A stretch of DNA of 64,000 nucleotides, taken from the NCBI GenBank assembly GCA_019429275.1, contig JAHYJC010000005.1, positions 62,001-126,000 on the forward strand. Reading direction: 5' to 3'. This document shows, in pieces, positions 44,776 to 55,117 of this stretch. This DNA is from Lentimicrobium sp. GTDB taxonomy: Bacteria > Bacteroidota > Bacteroidia > Bacteroidales > Lentimicrobiaceae. A program made the translations under genes and the position numbers. Positions within the stretch are counted from its first letter, which is position 1. Every line of letters begins with the position of its first letter. The notes beneath the pieces are model-generated. The model ran no database searches. It had not been told where the DNA came from and saw nothing but the letters and a program-made list of their open reading frames with translations.

Positions 44776-45891
44776 TTAATTGTTTAATTCAATTAATTCC
44801 ATTATTATGGTTGCAATTTCTTCTGCAGCCGCTGGTTTGGCAAGTAATTTTATATTTTTGCTGAGCTCAGATTGTTTTTCAGGATTTATCGCCAGCGAAA
44901 TAATTTCAGTTCCGAGTTTTTCCTCTGCCTCTGAATCCTTAATAATTTCAGCCGCATTCTTTTTCTTCAACGCCATTGCGTTTTTGGTTTGATGATTTTC
45001 TGCCACATTAGGCGAAGGCACTAATATTGCCGGTTTTCCGGTTATACACAATTCTGAAACAGCAAGTGCCCCAGCCCGGGAGATCACAATATCAGCAGCA
45101 GCATAGGCAAAATCCATTCTGGTGATAAAGTCATACTGCCTGATGCCAATATTTTCGAAAGGGAGAGATGCTGCCCTGGCTGTTTCTCCGTATGATTTTC
45201 CGGTTTGCCAAATCATTTGAAGGCCTGCATCGCTCATCTCCTTCAAAGAATGATGAATGCTCTTGTTGATTGTGAGTGAACCAAGGCTTCCTCCCAAAAT
45301 TAAAACAACAGGTTTTGAAGAATCAAGACCGAAAAAGTTTATGGCTTCCTCCTTTTTTGATTCTGCATTTATAATATCTAACCTGACAGGGTTTCCGGTT
45401 AAGATAATTTTTGAGGCAGGAAAATATTTTTCCATATCAGGATAAGCTACGCAGATTTTCATGACTTTTCCGGCCAGCATGCGATTGGTTATTCCGGGAT
45501 AAGAATTCTGTTCCTGGATCAGAGTTGGGATCTTCATGTCACAAGCAGCCCTGACAGTAGGTCCACTGGCATATCCACCAACTCCAACCACTGCATGTGG
45601 GTTGAATTCTTTAATGATACTCCTTGCTTTTAATGTACTGTAAATAACCTTTACCGGAAATAAAAGGTTTTTGAGCGTCAATTTACGCTGTAGACCGCTG
45701 ATCCAAAGCGTTTTAATCGCGTATCCTGCAGCTGGAACTTTTTCAGTTTCCATTCGGCCTTCTGCTCCAACAAAAAGAATTTTAACGCCTGGTCTTAACG
45801 AAGTCAGGGCATCTGCAATGGCGATAGCCGGAAATACATGGCCTCCGGTTCCCCCTCCACTAATGATTATTCTTACTTCAGGCAATGGCAT
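44776..45891 (-). CDS. murG: UDP-GlcNAc: undecaprenyl-pyrophosphoryl-MurNAc-pentapeptide GlcNAc transferase
   Basis: Makes lipid II from lipid I on the inner face of the membrane. The 371-residue protein has GGGTGGHVFPAIAIADAL near the N-terminus, GVGGYASGPTVRAA, EQNSYPGITNRML and LILGGSLGSLTIN. ATG at 45891 was chosen because it starts the first strand (MPLPEVRIIISG) and overlaps ftsW by 14 nt; the 60-nt longer version would give an unusual Lys/Asn-rich leader. Confidence 0.96.
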   Translation of the reverse strand: MPLPEVRIIISGGGTGGHVFPAIAIADALTSLRPGVKILFVGAEGRMETEKVPAAGYAIKTLWISGLQRKLTLKNLLFPVKVIYSTLKARSIIKEFNPHAVVGVGGYASGPTVRAACDMKIPTLIQEQNSYPGITNRMLAGKVMKICVAYPDMEKYFPASKIILTGNPVRLDIINAESKKEEAINFFGLDSSKPVVLILGGSLGSLTINKSIHHSLKEMSDAGLQMIWQTGKSYGETARAASLPFENIGIRQYDFITRMDFAYAAADIVISRAGALAVSELCITGKPAILVPSPNVAENHQTKNAMALKKKNAAEIIKDSEAEEKLGTEIISLAINPEKQSELSKNIKLLAKPAAAEEIATIIMELIELNN

Positions 45892-47059
45892 GTTCTGGTT
45901 GTTTGTTTTTAGCTTCTGTGGGTTCAGTTTTTTCAGATTCTTCAATTTCACGACTTACGCTAAGAATGATTCCTATTGCAATGCTGGTAAACCAGATGGA
46001 TGTGCCTCCCATGCTAACAAGAGGTAATGTTTGTCCGGTAACCGGAAGCAGATTTACAGCTACCATCATATTTACCATCGCCTGGAATACGAGGCTGAAG
46101 GCTACACCGAAGGTTAGAAAAGCTGCAAAATTTCTTGGACTTCGGATTACAATTTTAACAGCCCTGAACATCAGGATCAGATACAGAAAGACTACAAGGG
46201 TACCTCCTATGAGACCGTATTCTTCAATGATAATAGCAAAAATAAAATCGGAATATGGGTGGGGCAAAAAGTTTTTCTGAGTGGAATTTCCTGGCATCTT
46301 GCCTGTAATACCACCCGTTGCAATGGCTATTTTTGCTTGTTCTACCTGATAATTCGAATCACTATCGCCACTTTTGAAGCTTTCAATCCTGTTTTGCCAG
46401 GTTCCAAGGCGATTATCTCGCTTTGGTGAGTAAATTAAAATTGTAATTAGTAAGGCCGCTGCCGTTAATCCGATTCCAATAAGTGTTAAAAGATATTTTA
46501 TCCTAACCCTGCCCACAAACATGAGCACCAGCGATGTGGCGAAAATAAGGGCTGCAGTTGAGAAATTTGCCGGCAAAATGAGTAAAGTAATTACCACAAC
46601 AGGTAAGAGTATGGCGATAAACCCTTTTTTAAAGTCGTTGATTTCATTTTGTTTTTTAGCGAGTAACCGGGCGACATAAATTATGAGAGCCAGCTTGGCA
46701 AGGTCTGAAGGTTGAAAAGTGATATTTACCAGTGGAAGTGTGTACCAACGGCTGGCTTCATTCATCGAAGTTCCGAAAAAGAGGGTATAGGCAAGTAAAG
46801 GAATCGATAAATAAAGGGCTAGTTGTGAAATTCGGGCATAGTATTTATACTTTACCTGATGGGCCAGAAACATAAGGACTAAACCAAATAAGAGAATTCC
46901 CAAATGCTTAACGAGATAATATTCCGTGTTTCCTGCTTTATATCGGTACGCCAGAGTACCAGTTGAACTGTAAACGGCAAGCAAAGAGAATATTGACAGC
47001 AGAAAAACTACTGCCCATATTACTTTGTCTCCTTTTACCCGGCTCAGAATAGATTTCAT
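45878..47059 (-). CDS. ftsW: Lipid II polymerase FtsW (SEDS family)
   Basis: Septal peptidoglycan glycosyltransferase, 393 residues with about ten membrane helices. The SEDS signatures include WYTLPLVNITFQPSDLAKL and the C-terminal PVTGQTLPLVSMGGTSIWF. It works with the PBP encoded four genes upstream (ftsI). It lies 13 nt after murD. Confidence 0.95.
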   Translation of the reverse strand: MKSILSRVKGDKVIWAVVFLLSIFSLLAVYSSTGTLAYRYKAGNTEYYLVKHLGILLFGLVLMFLAHQVKYKYYARISQLALYLSIPLLAYTLFFGTSMNEASRWYTLPLVNITFQPSDLAKLALIIYVARLLAKKQNEINDFKKGFIAILLPVVVITLLILPANFSTAALIFATSLVLMFVGRVRIKYLLTLIGIGLTAAALLITILIYSPKRDNRLGTWQNRIESFKSGDSDSNYQVEQAKIAIATGGITGKMPGNSTQKNFLPHPYSDFIFAIIIEEYGLIGGTLVVFLYLILMFRAVKIVIRSPRNFAAFLTFGVAFSLVFQAMVNMMVAVNLLPVTGQTLPLVSMGGTSIWFTSIAIGIILSVSREIEESEKTEPTEAKNKQPEHAIA

Positions 47060-47072
47060 GATATTTTTATTT

Positions 47073-48416
47073 TCAAAGGGTATTTACAGCATTTTTAAAC
47101 TGGTTGCCACGGTCTTCGTAATTTTCAAAAAGATCGAAACTTGCACAGGCGGGAGACAGAAGTACTACATCACCATTGCTTGCAAGGTAATAGGCCTTAT
47201 TCACTGCTTCTGAAGCGGAACGTGCTTCGGTAATCGAAGGTATAATGCCGTAAAAAGCCTCTATCAGCCTTGTGTTGTCCAGACCAAGGCAAACCAGTGC
47301 CTTAACTCTTGATTTTACAACATCAAGCAATTTTGTATAATCGTTGCCTTTGTCTGTGCCTCCGGCAATCCAGATTATCGGTTTATGCTGGTTTTCCAGA
47401 GCCCACCAGGCAGCGTTTATATTTGTGGCTTTTGAGTCATTTATAAACTCAATGCCATGAATATTGGCAACATATTCGAGCCGGTGTCCGATATTTTCGA
47501 AACTGGCAAGGCTTTCCTTTATGCTTTCCTTGCGCAAACCTAATAAGCTTCCGGCAACTCCGGCTGCCATTGAGTTGTAAATATTGTGCTTTCCCTGTAA
47601 AGCCAGTTCTTCGATTGTCATAGTGAACTTATCCCCATTTATATTGAATACTAATGTGTTTCCTTCTAGCCAGGCACCTTTATGCCCTTTTTCGCGCAAG
47701 CTTATTATGTAATTTTCCTGATTTAGTTTTGTTTTTCCGACGATTTCTCTGGAGGCCTCATCGTCACCACACCAGATAAAAGCATCCTCTTTTTTCTGAT
47801 TGAGGATAATCCTCATTTTTGAGGCTGCATATTTTGTAAAATCATTGGAGTACCTGTCAAGATGATCAGGTGTAATGTTTAACAGAATCGCAATTTCGGC
47901 CTTGAATTTTTCTATGCCATCTAACTGAAAGCTGCTGATTTCCAAAGTATAGTAGTCGTAATCGTTGTTTAAAACTTCAAATGCAAAACTGTTTCCGATA
48001 TTTCCGCCTACACCTGCATTTAGCCCGGCTTGTGAAAGCATATGATGAATTAATCCGGTTGTTGTGGTTTTACCATTGCTTCCCGTAACACAGATTTTTT
48101 TTGCTTCAGTGTATCTGGAAGCAAATTCGATATCAGAAATAACAGGTATTCTCCTTCTTCTGGCTTCAGATATAAGTGACACCGAATCAGGAATTCCCGG
48201 ACTTTTAATTATTTCTTCGATATCCTGCAGGAGATTATCCCCATGTTCTCCCTCTTCAAACTCAATGTGGTTTTTGATCAGTTGATCCTTGTAATTTTGT
48301 TTTATCAGGCCATTGTCAGAAACAAAAACACTAAACCCCCTGCCTGCTGCCAGTAATGCAGCTCCGGTTCCGCTTTCGCCGGCCCCCAGGACAAGTATTT
48401 TGGGTAAAGTGATCAT
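47073..48416 (-). CDS. murD: UDP-N-acetylmuramoyl-L-alanine-D-glutamate ligase
   Basis: Adds D-glutamate to UDP-MurNAc-Ala. The 447-residue protein shows ILVLGAGESGTGAALLAAG, the P-loop CVTGSNGKTTTTGLIHHML, NITPDHLDRY, and FINDSKATNINAAWWALE. The preceding triplet is TTG, so the ATG at 48416 is taken as start, 3 nt after mraY. Confidence 0.97.
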   Translation of the reverse strand: MITLPKILVLGAGESGTGAALLAAGRGFSVFVSDNGLIKQNYKDQLIKNHIEFEEGEHGDNLLQDIEEIIKSPGIPDSVSLISEARRRRIPVISDIEFASRYTEAKKICVTGSNGKTTTTGLIHHMLSQAGLNAGVGGNIGNSFAFEVLNNDYDYYTLEISSFQLDGIEKFKAEIAILLNITPDHLDRYSNDFTKYAASKMRIILNQKKEDAFIWCGDDEASREIVGKTKLNQENYIISLREKGHKGAWLEGNTLVFNINGDKFTMTIEELALQGKHNIYNSMAAGVAGSLLGLRKESIKESLASFENIGHRLEYVANIHGIEFINDSKATNINAAWWALENQHKPIIWIAGGTDKGNDYTKLLDVVKSRVKALVCLGLDNTRLIEAFYGIIPSITEARSASEAVNKAYYLASNGDVVLLSPACASFDLFENYEDRGNQFKNAVNTL

Positions 48417-48419
48417 CAA

Positions 48420-49673
48420 CTATCTGATTTTTAGAGTTATAATGGTAAAAACTGCAAGCATAATACCCACAATAAAAAATCTCTGAACAATTTTGGGTTC
48501 TGCATATCCCAGCATTTGGTAATGGTGATGGAGTGGTGCCATTTTAAATATTCTTCTCCCTTCTCCATATTTTCTCTTTGTGCGCTTAAAATGACTTACC
48601 TGAAGTACAACAGAAAGATTTTCAGCAAGAAAAATTCCGCACAAAATAGGTATCAGTAGTTCCTTTCGTATCATTATTGCCAGAACGGCAATAACACCTC
48701 CAAGAGCCAGAGAACCCGTATCTCCCATAAAAACCTGAGCAGGAAAGGTGTTATACCACAGAAATCCGGTGCATGCTCCCACAAATGCACTTACGAAAAT
48801 TGTGAGTTCACCGGTGTCGGGGAGATACATAATGTTAAGGTAATCGGCGAAAACATAGTTGCCCGAAACCCAGGCCAGTATGCCCAGTGTAACGCCGATA
48901 ATTGCTGAAGTGCCCGTGGCGAGGCCATCTATTCCATCGGTGAGGTTGGCCCCGTTTGAAACTGAAGTTATGATAAGAATTACAACAGGTACGAAAATTA
49001 TCCAGGCATGTTTCATTGCTTTTTCGCCGAAGGGCTTGAGAAGCAGAGCATAATCAAGTTCATTGTTTTTGAAAAACGGAATGGTAGTTTTGGTAGATTT
49101 TGAAGATTGCCTCGAAAATCGCTTGTCATGATTGTCTATCTGTTCGAATTCACTGGGTGAGTTGATAGACGAGGTGCTTGTTTGTAGGATTTTTTCTCTG
49201 ATGACCACATCTTCATGAAAATACAAGGTCAATCCCACCACCAAACCAATAATGATCTGACCCAGTATTTTAAACTTTCCGGCAAGGCCCTTTTTATTTT
49301 TATTGAAAACTTTGATATAATCATCTACAAACCCGATAAATCCAAGCCATATGGTAGTAATGAGAATAAGGATGATATAGATGTTGTTCAGTTTGGCAAA
49401 GAGTAGTGTGGGTACCACAATTGCGCTAAGAATAATAAGTCCACCCATGGTTGGTGTGCCTTGTTTTTCTTTTTGCCCTTCCAACCCAAGATCTCTGACA
49501 ATTTCCCCAACCAGCTTCCTGCGGAGATAATTAATAAGGGTTTTACCAAACAACAATGAAATAACAAGTGACGTGATGACCGCAAGTGCAGCCCGGAATG
49601 ATATATACTGAAACATACCTGCTCCGGGGAAATCCAGACTTTTGTTCAGATAATCAAACAGATAGTACAACAT
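48420..49673 (-). CDS. mraY: Phospho-N-acetylmuramoyl-pentapeptide transferase
   Basis: Makes lipid I, 417 residues with about ten membrane helices. Active-site blocks are [38 protein letters not shown] and [11 protein letters not shown]. An insertion of about 60 residues (around residues 170-225, after [11 protein letters not shown]) makes it longer than the ~360-residue enterobacterial enzyme; such insertions occur in Bacteroidota. Confidence 0.97.
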   Translation of the reverse strand: MLYYLFDYLNKSLDFPGAGMFQYISFRAALAVITSLVISLLFGKTLINYLRRKLVGEIVRDLGLEGQKEKQGTPTMGGLIILSAIVVPTLLFAKLNNIYIILILITTIWLGFIGFVDDYIKVFNKNKKGLAGKFKILGQIIIGLVVGLTLYFHEDVVIREKILQTSTSSINSPSEFEQIDNHDKRFSRQSSKSTKTTIPFFKNNELDYALLLKPFGEKAMKHAWIIFVPVVILIITSVSNGANLTDGIDGLATGTSAIIGVTLGILAWVSGNYVFADYLNIMYLPDTGELTIFVSAFVGACTGFLWYNTFPAQVFMGDTGSLALGGVIAVLAIMIRKELLIPILCGIFLAENLSVVLQVSHFKRTKRKYGEGRRIFKMAPLHHHYQMLGYAEPKIVQRFFIVGIMLAVFTIITLKIR

Positions 49674-49688
49674 ACATTCTCTTTTATA

Positions 49689-51155
49689 TTATTGATTGTC
49701 AGTAATTCCCAGTGCTTCTTTCAGTTCTTCCCTATCGTCGAAATGATGCTTTACGCCCTTTATCTCCTGATAAGTTTCATGCCCTTTGCCTGCAACAAGA
49801 ATGATATCTCCGCTTTCAGCCATGGTACACGCTGTTCTTATTGCCTGCTTCCTGTTGCTGATAATCAGGGTTGACTTTTTTCTGTCAGGCGTTATTCCGG
49901 ATATCATTTCATCCAAAATGTCATCGGGATTTTCATCACGTGGATTGTCAGCTGTTAGTATGGTAATGCTGCTGTTTTCTGCTGCTATGGATGCCATCAG
50001 GGGCCGTTTTGTCTTATCCCTGTTGCCACCTGCACCAACTACAGTAAAAAGCCTGCCATTCCCTTCGCGTATGGCATTAATCGTTGTAATTACATTCAGC
50101 AATGCATCGGGAGTATGGGCATAATCGACAATACCGGTTATTCCCAAAGGAGATTTCATATATTCGAAGCGTCCATCAACAGGAATGAGTTTGCTAAGGC
50201 CTGTCAGACTATCTTCTTCACTCATGCCCAACATCAAAGAGGTTGCATAAATGCTAAGCAGGTTATAGGCATTGAAATTACCGACCAGTCGGCACCAGAC
50301 ATCTCTGCCATTGATGTTAAGTTGCAGTCCGTCGAAATGATTTTCAAGTATCCTGCATTTAAAATCTGCCTGTTTTTTTACAGCCATGGTCTTTATGATA
50401 GCCCTGGTATTCTGGACCATTACAAACCCGTTTTTATCATCAATGTTGGTGATTGCAAATGCATGGTCCGATAGTGAATCGAAAAAACTTTTCTTTGCTT
50501 TCAGGTAAGCGTCGAAAGTCAGATGATAATCCAGGTGGTCATGTGTGAGATTTGTAAAAACACCACCTTTAAATGTTAGCCCGGCAATGCGTTTCTGGAC
50601 CACTGCATGTGAACTTACTTCCATAAAGCAATATTCACATCCTTCCAAAACCATTTGTCTGATTAAATCATTTAACTCCAAAGGGCCTGGAGTGGTATGG
50701 GTGGATGGTAATTCCCTTGAGTTGACCATATTTCTCACAGTTGAAATCAGCCCGGTTTTGAATCCCGCCTGACTGAACAACTGAAATAACAGGGTTGCTG
50801 TTGTTGTTTTTCCGTTTGTTCCGGTGATTCCGATAAGATTGAGCTCAGCCGAAGGATTATCATAAAAGTTGCCGGCCATAATTGCAAGAGTTTCGGTACT
50901 GTCTTTCACCTGGATATAGGTAACTCCACTCTCTTTTTGATCAGGTAATTGTTCGCAGACAATGGCTTTTACACCTTTCGAAATGACTTCATTTATGTAG
51001 TTGTGTCCGTCCGTCTTGGTCCCTTTAATAGCTACAAATACTTGATCAGGGCTGGTTTTTCTCGAATCTGATGTAATGCCACCAACAGGTAAATCAGTGC
51101 TACCCGAAACTCCGGTAATTCTGCAGCGATACAATATGTCCTGTAGTGTTTTCAT
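49689..51155 (-). CDS. murE: UDP-MurNAc-tripeptide synthetase, meso-DAP type
   Basis: Adds the third stem-peptide residue to UDP-MurNAc-Ala-Glu. The 488 residues carry GITGTNGKTTTATLLFQLF, the carbamylated-lysine region SSHAVVQKRIAG and, in the C-terminal domain, DNPRDENPDDI. DNPR is the motif of enzymes that add meso-diaminopimelate rather than lysine. It lies between ftsI (6-nt gap) and mraY. Confidence 0.97.
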   Translation of the reverse strand: MKTLQDILYRCRITGVSGSTDLPVGGITSDSRKTSPDQVFVAIKGTKTDGHNYINEVISKGVKAIVCEQLPDQKESGVTYIQVKDSTETLAIMAGNFYDNPSAELNLIGITGTNGKTTTATLLFQLFSQAGFKTGLISTVRNMVNSRELPSTHTTPGPLELNDLIRQMVLEGCEYCFMEVSSHAVVQKRIAGLTFKGGVFTNLTHDHLDYHLTFDAYLKAKKSFFDSLSDHAFAITNIDDKNGFVMVQNTRAIIKTMAVKKQADFKCRILENHFDGLQLNINGRDVWCRLVGNFNAYNLLSIYATSLMLGMSEEDSLTGLSKLIPVDGRFEYMKSPLGITGIVDYAHTPDALLNVITTINAIREGNGRLFTVVGAGGNRDKTKRPLMASIAAENSSITILTADNPRDENPDDILDEMISGITPDRKKSTLIISNRKQAIRTACTMAESGDIILVAGKGHETYQEIKGVKHHFDDREELKEALGITDNQ

Positions 51156-51161
51156 CTGACC

Positions 51162-53261
51162 TTATCCCAATTCAATGACACATGTACTTCCTTTAACCAC
51201 CTTGGTTCCGGCAGGTATGGATTGTTTTCTGACTTTACCTTTTCCGGTAACCTGAACTTTTATGCCTGTCGATTCAAGCAGATAGAAAGCATCTCTGGCG
51301 CCCATGCCTTTAACATCCGGAATTATACCTTCACTTATTTCAATGGCTTTTGTTTCAGTAACTTCATTTAATTTCCTGCAGGCTATCCAGTCACCTTCAT
51401 CCAAATTGCCTGGAACCGAGGCATTCACCGATTTAAAAAGTGTAATCAGTTCTTTTGAATTTCCCGAGGCAAACAATTGAGGCCGGTTAATCAGGGTGTC
51501 GTTTATTCTTGGTGTGATGTCCAATCTTGTTGAATATACTTTATCAGCAACTTCTTTAAATACTGGGCCAGCAATTGATCCGCCATAATAAACACCCTTA
51601 CTGGGTTTGTTAATGACAACGATCATTGAGTATTTTGGATCCTCGGCAGGAAAATAACCAACAAACGAGGCCTTATAATTTGATTTATTGTAACCTGCAT
51701 TGTCTTGAGCAATCTGGGCTGTGCCGGTTTTGCCGGCTATTTTGTAAACAGGATTCTTCAGGTGAGTAGCTGTGCCTTTTTCAACAACGCCTTCCAGAAG
51801 TGAACGCGCCATTGCAATAGATTCTGTCTTTTTGGTTATGGATTGTGAAAGCACAACCGGTTCAAAAGTATCTATTACTTCTCCGGCAGACCTTATTTCC
51901 CTGACCAACAGTGGCTTAACCAAAACTCCGTTGTTGGCAACAGCATTGTAAAAAGCAAGGGTTTGCAGTGGTGTAATGGCAACTTCATATCCTATCGACA
52001 TCCAGGGTAACGACACTTTTGACCAGTATTTATTTTTGGTATCTTTTATTCCCGGATGACCTTCGCCTGTAATATCCAATCCCAGCGGCTGATTTAGGCG
52101 CATGGCATATAGCTTATCGATAAACTGTTGTGGCTTATCTTTATATGCATTATGAATTGATTTGGAAATCCCCACATTTGATGAAAGCTCAAAAGCTCTT
52201 CTTACACTTATTCTTCCATAACCTCCATGATGCGAATCTTTCATGGTTCGGTTTGCAAATTTCACTGCTCCGCCCTGGGTGTCAACAGTATCATTCAGGC
52301 TTATCAAACCATCATCAAGTGCGGCCAGCAATGAGGCCAGTTTGAAAGTGGAACCGGGTTCAGAACTTTCGCCTATGGCATAATTGTATTTTTCTTCATA
52401 AACCCCTTCCTTGTTTTTGCCAAGATTTGCAATGGCAACTATATAACCGGTTTTAACTTCCATTAAGACAACACATCCATGATCAGCTTCATTGGCAATC
52501 AATTGTCTCATAAGTGCATCTTCTGCAACATCCTGAATGTTAATGTCTATTGTAGTTACAATATCATAGCCATTGCGTGGTTCTATTTCATTTTCCTCGT
52601 TAAGTGGCCTCCATACACCATTGGCAATGCGTTGCATGAGCCTTTGGCCACTTTCACCTTCAAGTAATTGACTATAAGCGCCCTCCAGGCCAATATCATT
52701 TTCAGTCCCCTCTTTGTCCCAGCCTATAGTTCTGAAAGCTAAGTACTTAAAAGGTAATTCCCTCCTGTACTTCGATTGAAAAATCAATCCACCTTTGTAT
52801 TTTCCCAGCCTGAAAATTGGAAACTTTCTTACCTTTTTGAGGTCTTCATAAGTTAAATTACGTTTGAGTAGCAGGTAACGATTATTCTGTTTACGACCTT
52901 TTACAAGTAATTCGAGATATTCTTTCTTACTTCTGTCTCTGAAGTGATTGGACAGGTGCCAGGCCAGTGAATCAACATTTTCAAAATAGAAATCATCCTC
53001 AAAATGAGTATTTCCTGCATCAATGCGCAATTCAAAAACAGGTACCGAGGCGGCCAACAGACTGCCATCAGCTGCAAGTATATTGCCTCTGGTGGCCTCT
53101 ATATTTTCATATCTTATACTTAATTTTTTAGCTTTTTCTCTCCATTCATCGCCTTCAACAAACTGAATATAAGCAGCTTTGCCAAGTATTGCCAGACCAA
53201 GCAAAACCAACACAAAATAAACAAGGTAAACCTTCTTTAATATTTCACCCTTATTTTCCAT
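51162..53261 (-). CDS. ftsI: Division transpeptidase (PBP) with one PASTA domain
   Basis: Class B penicillin-binding protein of 699 residues that cross-links septal peptidoglycan. One N-terminal membrane helix (about 8-28), a dimerisation domain, then the transpeptidase domain with GSTFK (catalytic Ser), SSNVG (SxN) and GKTGTA (KTG). A single C-terminal PASTA domain (from IIPDVKGMGARDAFYLL to TCVIELG) makes it similar in layout to SpoVD-type proteins. It overlaps ftsL by 11 nt. Confidence 0.95.
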   Translation of the reverse strand: MENKGEILKKVYLVYFVLVLLGLAILGKAAYIQFVEGDEWREKAKKLSIRYENIEATRGNILAADGSLLAASVPVFELRIDAGNTHFEDDFYFENVDSLAWHLSNHFRDRSKKEYLELLVKGRKQNNRYLLLKRNLTYEDLKKVRKFPIFRLGKYKGGLIFQSKYRRELPFKYLAFRTIGWDKEGTENDIGLEGAYSQLLEGESGQRLMQRIANGVWRPLNEENEIEPRNGYDIVTTIDINIQDVAEDALMRQLIANEADHGCVVLMEVKTGYIVAIANLGKNKEGVYEEKYNYAIGESSEPGSTFKLASLLAALDDGLISLNDTVDTQGGAVKFANRTMKDSHHGGYGRISVRRAFELSSNVGISKSIHNAYKDKPQQFIDKLYAMRLNQPLGLDITGEGHPGIKDTKNKYWSKVSLPWMSIGYEVAITPLQTLAFYNAVANNGVLVKPLLVREIRSAGEVIDTFEPVVLSQSITKKTESIAMARSLLEGVVEKGTATHLKNPVYKIAGKTGTAQIAQDNAGYNKSNYKASFVGYFPAEDPKYSMIVVINKPSKGVYYGGSIAGPVFKEVADKVYSTRLDITPRINDTLINRPQLFASGNSKELITLFKSVNASVPGNLDEGDWIACRKLNEVTETKAIEISEGIIPDVKGMGARDAFYLLESTGIKVQVTGKGKVRKQSIPAGTKVVKGSTCVIELG

Positions 53262-53685
53262 TTGCCTCTTGTGTTAAATAAATTTTAACAGGGGGCACCA
53301 CTGATTCCCTGACTCCTGTATTCTTGAGTTTATTGGCAACCTCTGATTGCTTGCTGTGGAACATTAGATTTGATTTGGTCGTGATGTATTCAAACCTTAG
53401 TTCTTCAAGCTCTTTTTTTATTCTTGATATCTCTATGAGTGTTTTTTCGGCGTTGTATGAATTGGCGATGTAGAACACTCCCAAAAAAGTGATGAACAAA
53501 ATGAACGGTACCTGTTTGATCAGGTTGTCGCGGGTGAGAAAACTTCCGTCAACGATGCTGTGAAGTGAACTTCCTACATGCACTTTTTGGTTGAGCAAAG
53601 CAAATGACCTGAACCTCCTTCTTTTTTTTGGAGGTTTATTCACGGCTTTTGGCCTAAGACTGTTTTTATGCTCATTCTTCACCAT
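53251..53685 (-). CDS. ftsL: FtsL-like divisome protein
   Basis: Small bitopic protein of 144 residues: a basic cytoplasmic tail (KPPKKRRRFRS), one membrane helix (VPFILFITFLGVFYIANSY) and a short periplasmic coiled coil (KTLIEISRIKKELEELRFEY). It fits the FtsL-like proteins found between rsmH and ftsI in Bacteroidota. ATG at 53685 gives a 14-nt overlap with rsmH; an upstream ATG at 53736 would overlap further and is less likely. Confidence 0.85.
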   Translation of the reverse strand: MVKNEHKNSLRPKAVNKPPKKRRRFRSFALLNQKVHVGSSLHSIVDGSFLTRDNLIKQVPFILFITFLGVFYIANSYNAEKTLIEISRIKKELEELRFEYITTKSNLMFHSKQSEVANKLKNTGVRESVVPPVKIYLTQEANGK

Positions 53686-54577
53686 GGTTTCTTTCTGCAA
53701 TCCTGAGTTTGGCACTTCGTGCCCTGTTGTTTTCAATTATCTCAATTTCTGAAGCTATAAGTGGTTTGCGGGAAACAGGACTGAAAGGTGCCTGCAGATT
53801 TCCAAAGAAGTCTTTGTTTGGTGTTCCCTCAAAATTTCCGGTCTTCATGAAATTTTTAACCAGCCGGTCTTCAAGTGAATGATAGGCCATTACTACAAGC
53901 CTCCCTCCCGGTTTTATTGCTTTGGTAGTCTGAATCAGCATTTCTTTGAGGGCATCGAGCTCTCCGTTCACTTCGATCCGCAAAGCCTGAAAAATCTTTG
54001 CAAAAAATTTGTTTTCTTTCCCCCTTTCAGCGAAAGGTTGAAGTATTTCCTTCAATTGCAGGGTAGTATTAATTTCTCCTGCACCTCGCGCTTCCGTGAG
54101 TTTAAGTGCTATGCGATATGAATTTGTGAGTTCGCCAAATTCCCGGAATATTTTAATCAGATCCTCGGTAGTGTAGCGGTTGATAATCTCTTTTGCAGTC
54201 AGGCTGGATTTTTTATCCATCCTCAAATCAAGCTCTGCATCAAAGCGTGTTGAAAATCCACGATCAGCCTGATCAAGCTGATGCGAGGAGACGCCCAGAT
54301 CGGCCAGTATTCCATCAACCGGAAAAGCCTTATAAAATCTCAGAAAATTTGTAAGAAACCTGAAATTCTGATTTATAAATGTGAAACGATCATCTTCAAT
54401 TTGGTTTGAGATGGCATCAGAATCCTGATCAAAGGCCAGCAGCCTGCCGGTTGTGAGCTGGCTTAATATGCCACGCGAATGACCTCCGCCACCGAAAGTC
54501 ACATCAACGTATGTGCCTTCGGGTTTAATGGCCAGTCCATCCAAACATTCGCTAAGCATTACAGGCTTATGATACAT
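53672..54577 (-). CDS. rsmH: 16S rRNA (cytosine-1402-N4)-methyltransferase
   Basis: Methylates C1402 in the 16S rRNA P site. The 301 residues include MLSECLDGLAIKPEGTYVDV, the SAM loop TFGGGGHSRGIL, DLGVSSHQLDQADRGFS and VMAYHSLEDRLVK. Also called MraW; second gene of the dcw cluster, 10 nt after mraZ. Confidence 0.97.
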   Translation of the reverse strand: MYHKPVMLSECLDGLAIKPEGTYVDVTFGGGGHSRGILSQLTTGRLLAFDQDSDAISNQIEDDRFTFINQNFRFLTNFLRFYKAFPVDGILADLGVSSHQLDQADRGFSTRFDAELDLRMDKKSSLTAKEIINRYTTEDLIKIFREFGELTNSYRIALKLTEARGAGEINTTLQLKEILQPFAERGKENKFFAKIFQALRIEVNGELDALKEMLIQTTKAIKPGGRLVVMAYHSLEDRLVKNFMKTGNFEGTPNKDFFGNLQAPFSPVSRKPLIASEIEIIENNRARSAKLRIAERNHGEE

Positions 54578-54587
54578 GATTCAATTG

Positions 54588-55049
54588 TTATTCTTCGTTA
54601 TTCAATTGTCCCATAACCTCTTCTGCCAGGTCAGAGAAGCTATTTATATTATCGCGGATTGAGGCCTCATATTTGTCTTTATCCCAAATCTCAATTATGC
54701 TTAGGGCTGAGGCCAATACTATGTCTTTTGATATTCCGGCAAAAACTGCCAGATCTTTTGGGATCAGCAGCCGGCCGGTCGAGTCTGTGTCAATTTCCCT
54801 GACTCCTGCCATGAAAATTCTTATAAAATCATTGTTTTTCTTTACAAAACGGTTCAGTTTGTTTACCCGGCTAACCGCTTTGTTCCATTCCTGTCGCGGA
54901 TATAGCTCGAGGCAAGGTTGAAAAATGCTCCGCTTTAGAATGAATCCTTCAGAAATAACTTCATCAAGTTGCAGCTTGAGCGCCGAAGGAAGCATTAATC
55001 TTCCTTTGACATCCACCTTGCAGTCATGAACACCAATTATTTCAGTCAT
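54588..55049 (-). CDS. mraZ: Transcriptional regulator MraZ
   Basis: Ring-forming DNA-binding protein that controls the dcw cluster, 153 residues with two SpoVT/AbrB-like halves (DCKVDVKGRLMLPSALK and DTDSTGRLLIPKDLAVFAGI). ATG at 55049 was chosen; a GTG at 55097 is inside the operator repeats and would add an atypical N-terminus. It is the first gene of the cluster, with three operator-like repeats 40-68 nt upstream of its start. Confidence 0.95.
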   Translation of the reverse strand: MTEIIGVHDCKVDVKGRLMLPSALKLQLDEVISEGFILKRSIFQPCLELYPRQEWNKAVSRVNKLNRFVKKNNDFIRIFMAGVREIDTDSTGRLLIPKDLAVFAGISKDIVLASALSIIEIWDKDKYEASIRDNINSFSDLAEEVMGQLNNEE

Positions 55050-55088
55050 GTATGTTTTTCTTATTTTTGTGGGGTAAATATAGAATGA

Positions 55089-55117
55089 TTTTACCACTTT
55101 TTACCACTTTTTACCAC
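55089..55117 (-). promoter_or_regulatory. MraZ operator: three direct repeats with 10-bp period
   Basis: On the minus strand AGTGGTAAAA occurs three times in register (TTACCAC on the plus strand at 55091, 55101 and 55111). The TGG cores are one helical turn apart with 5-nt spacers, the pattern known for MraZ boxes in other bacteria. It lies directly in front of mraZ, as expected for autoregulation. Confidence 0.8.
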
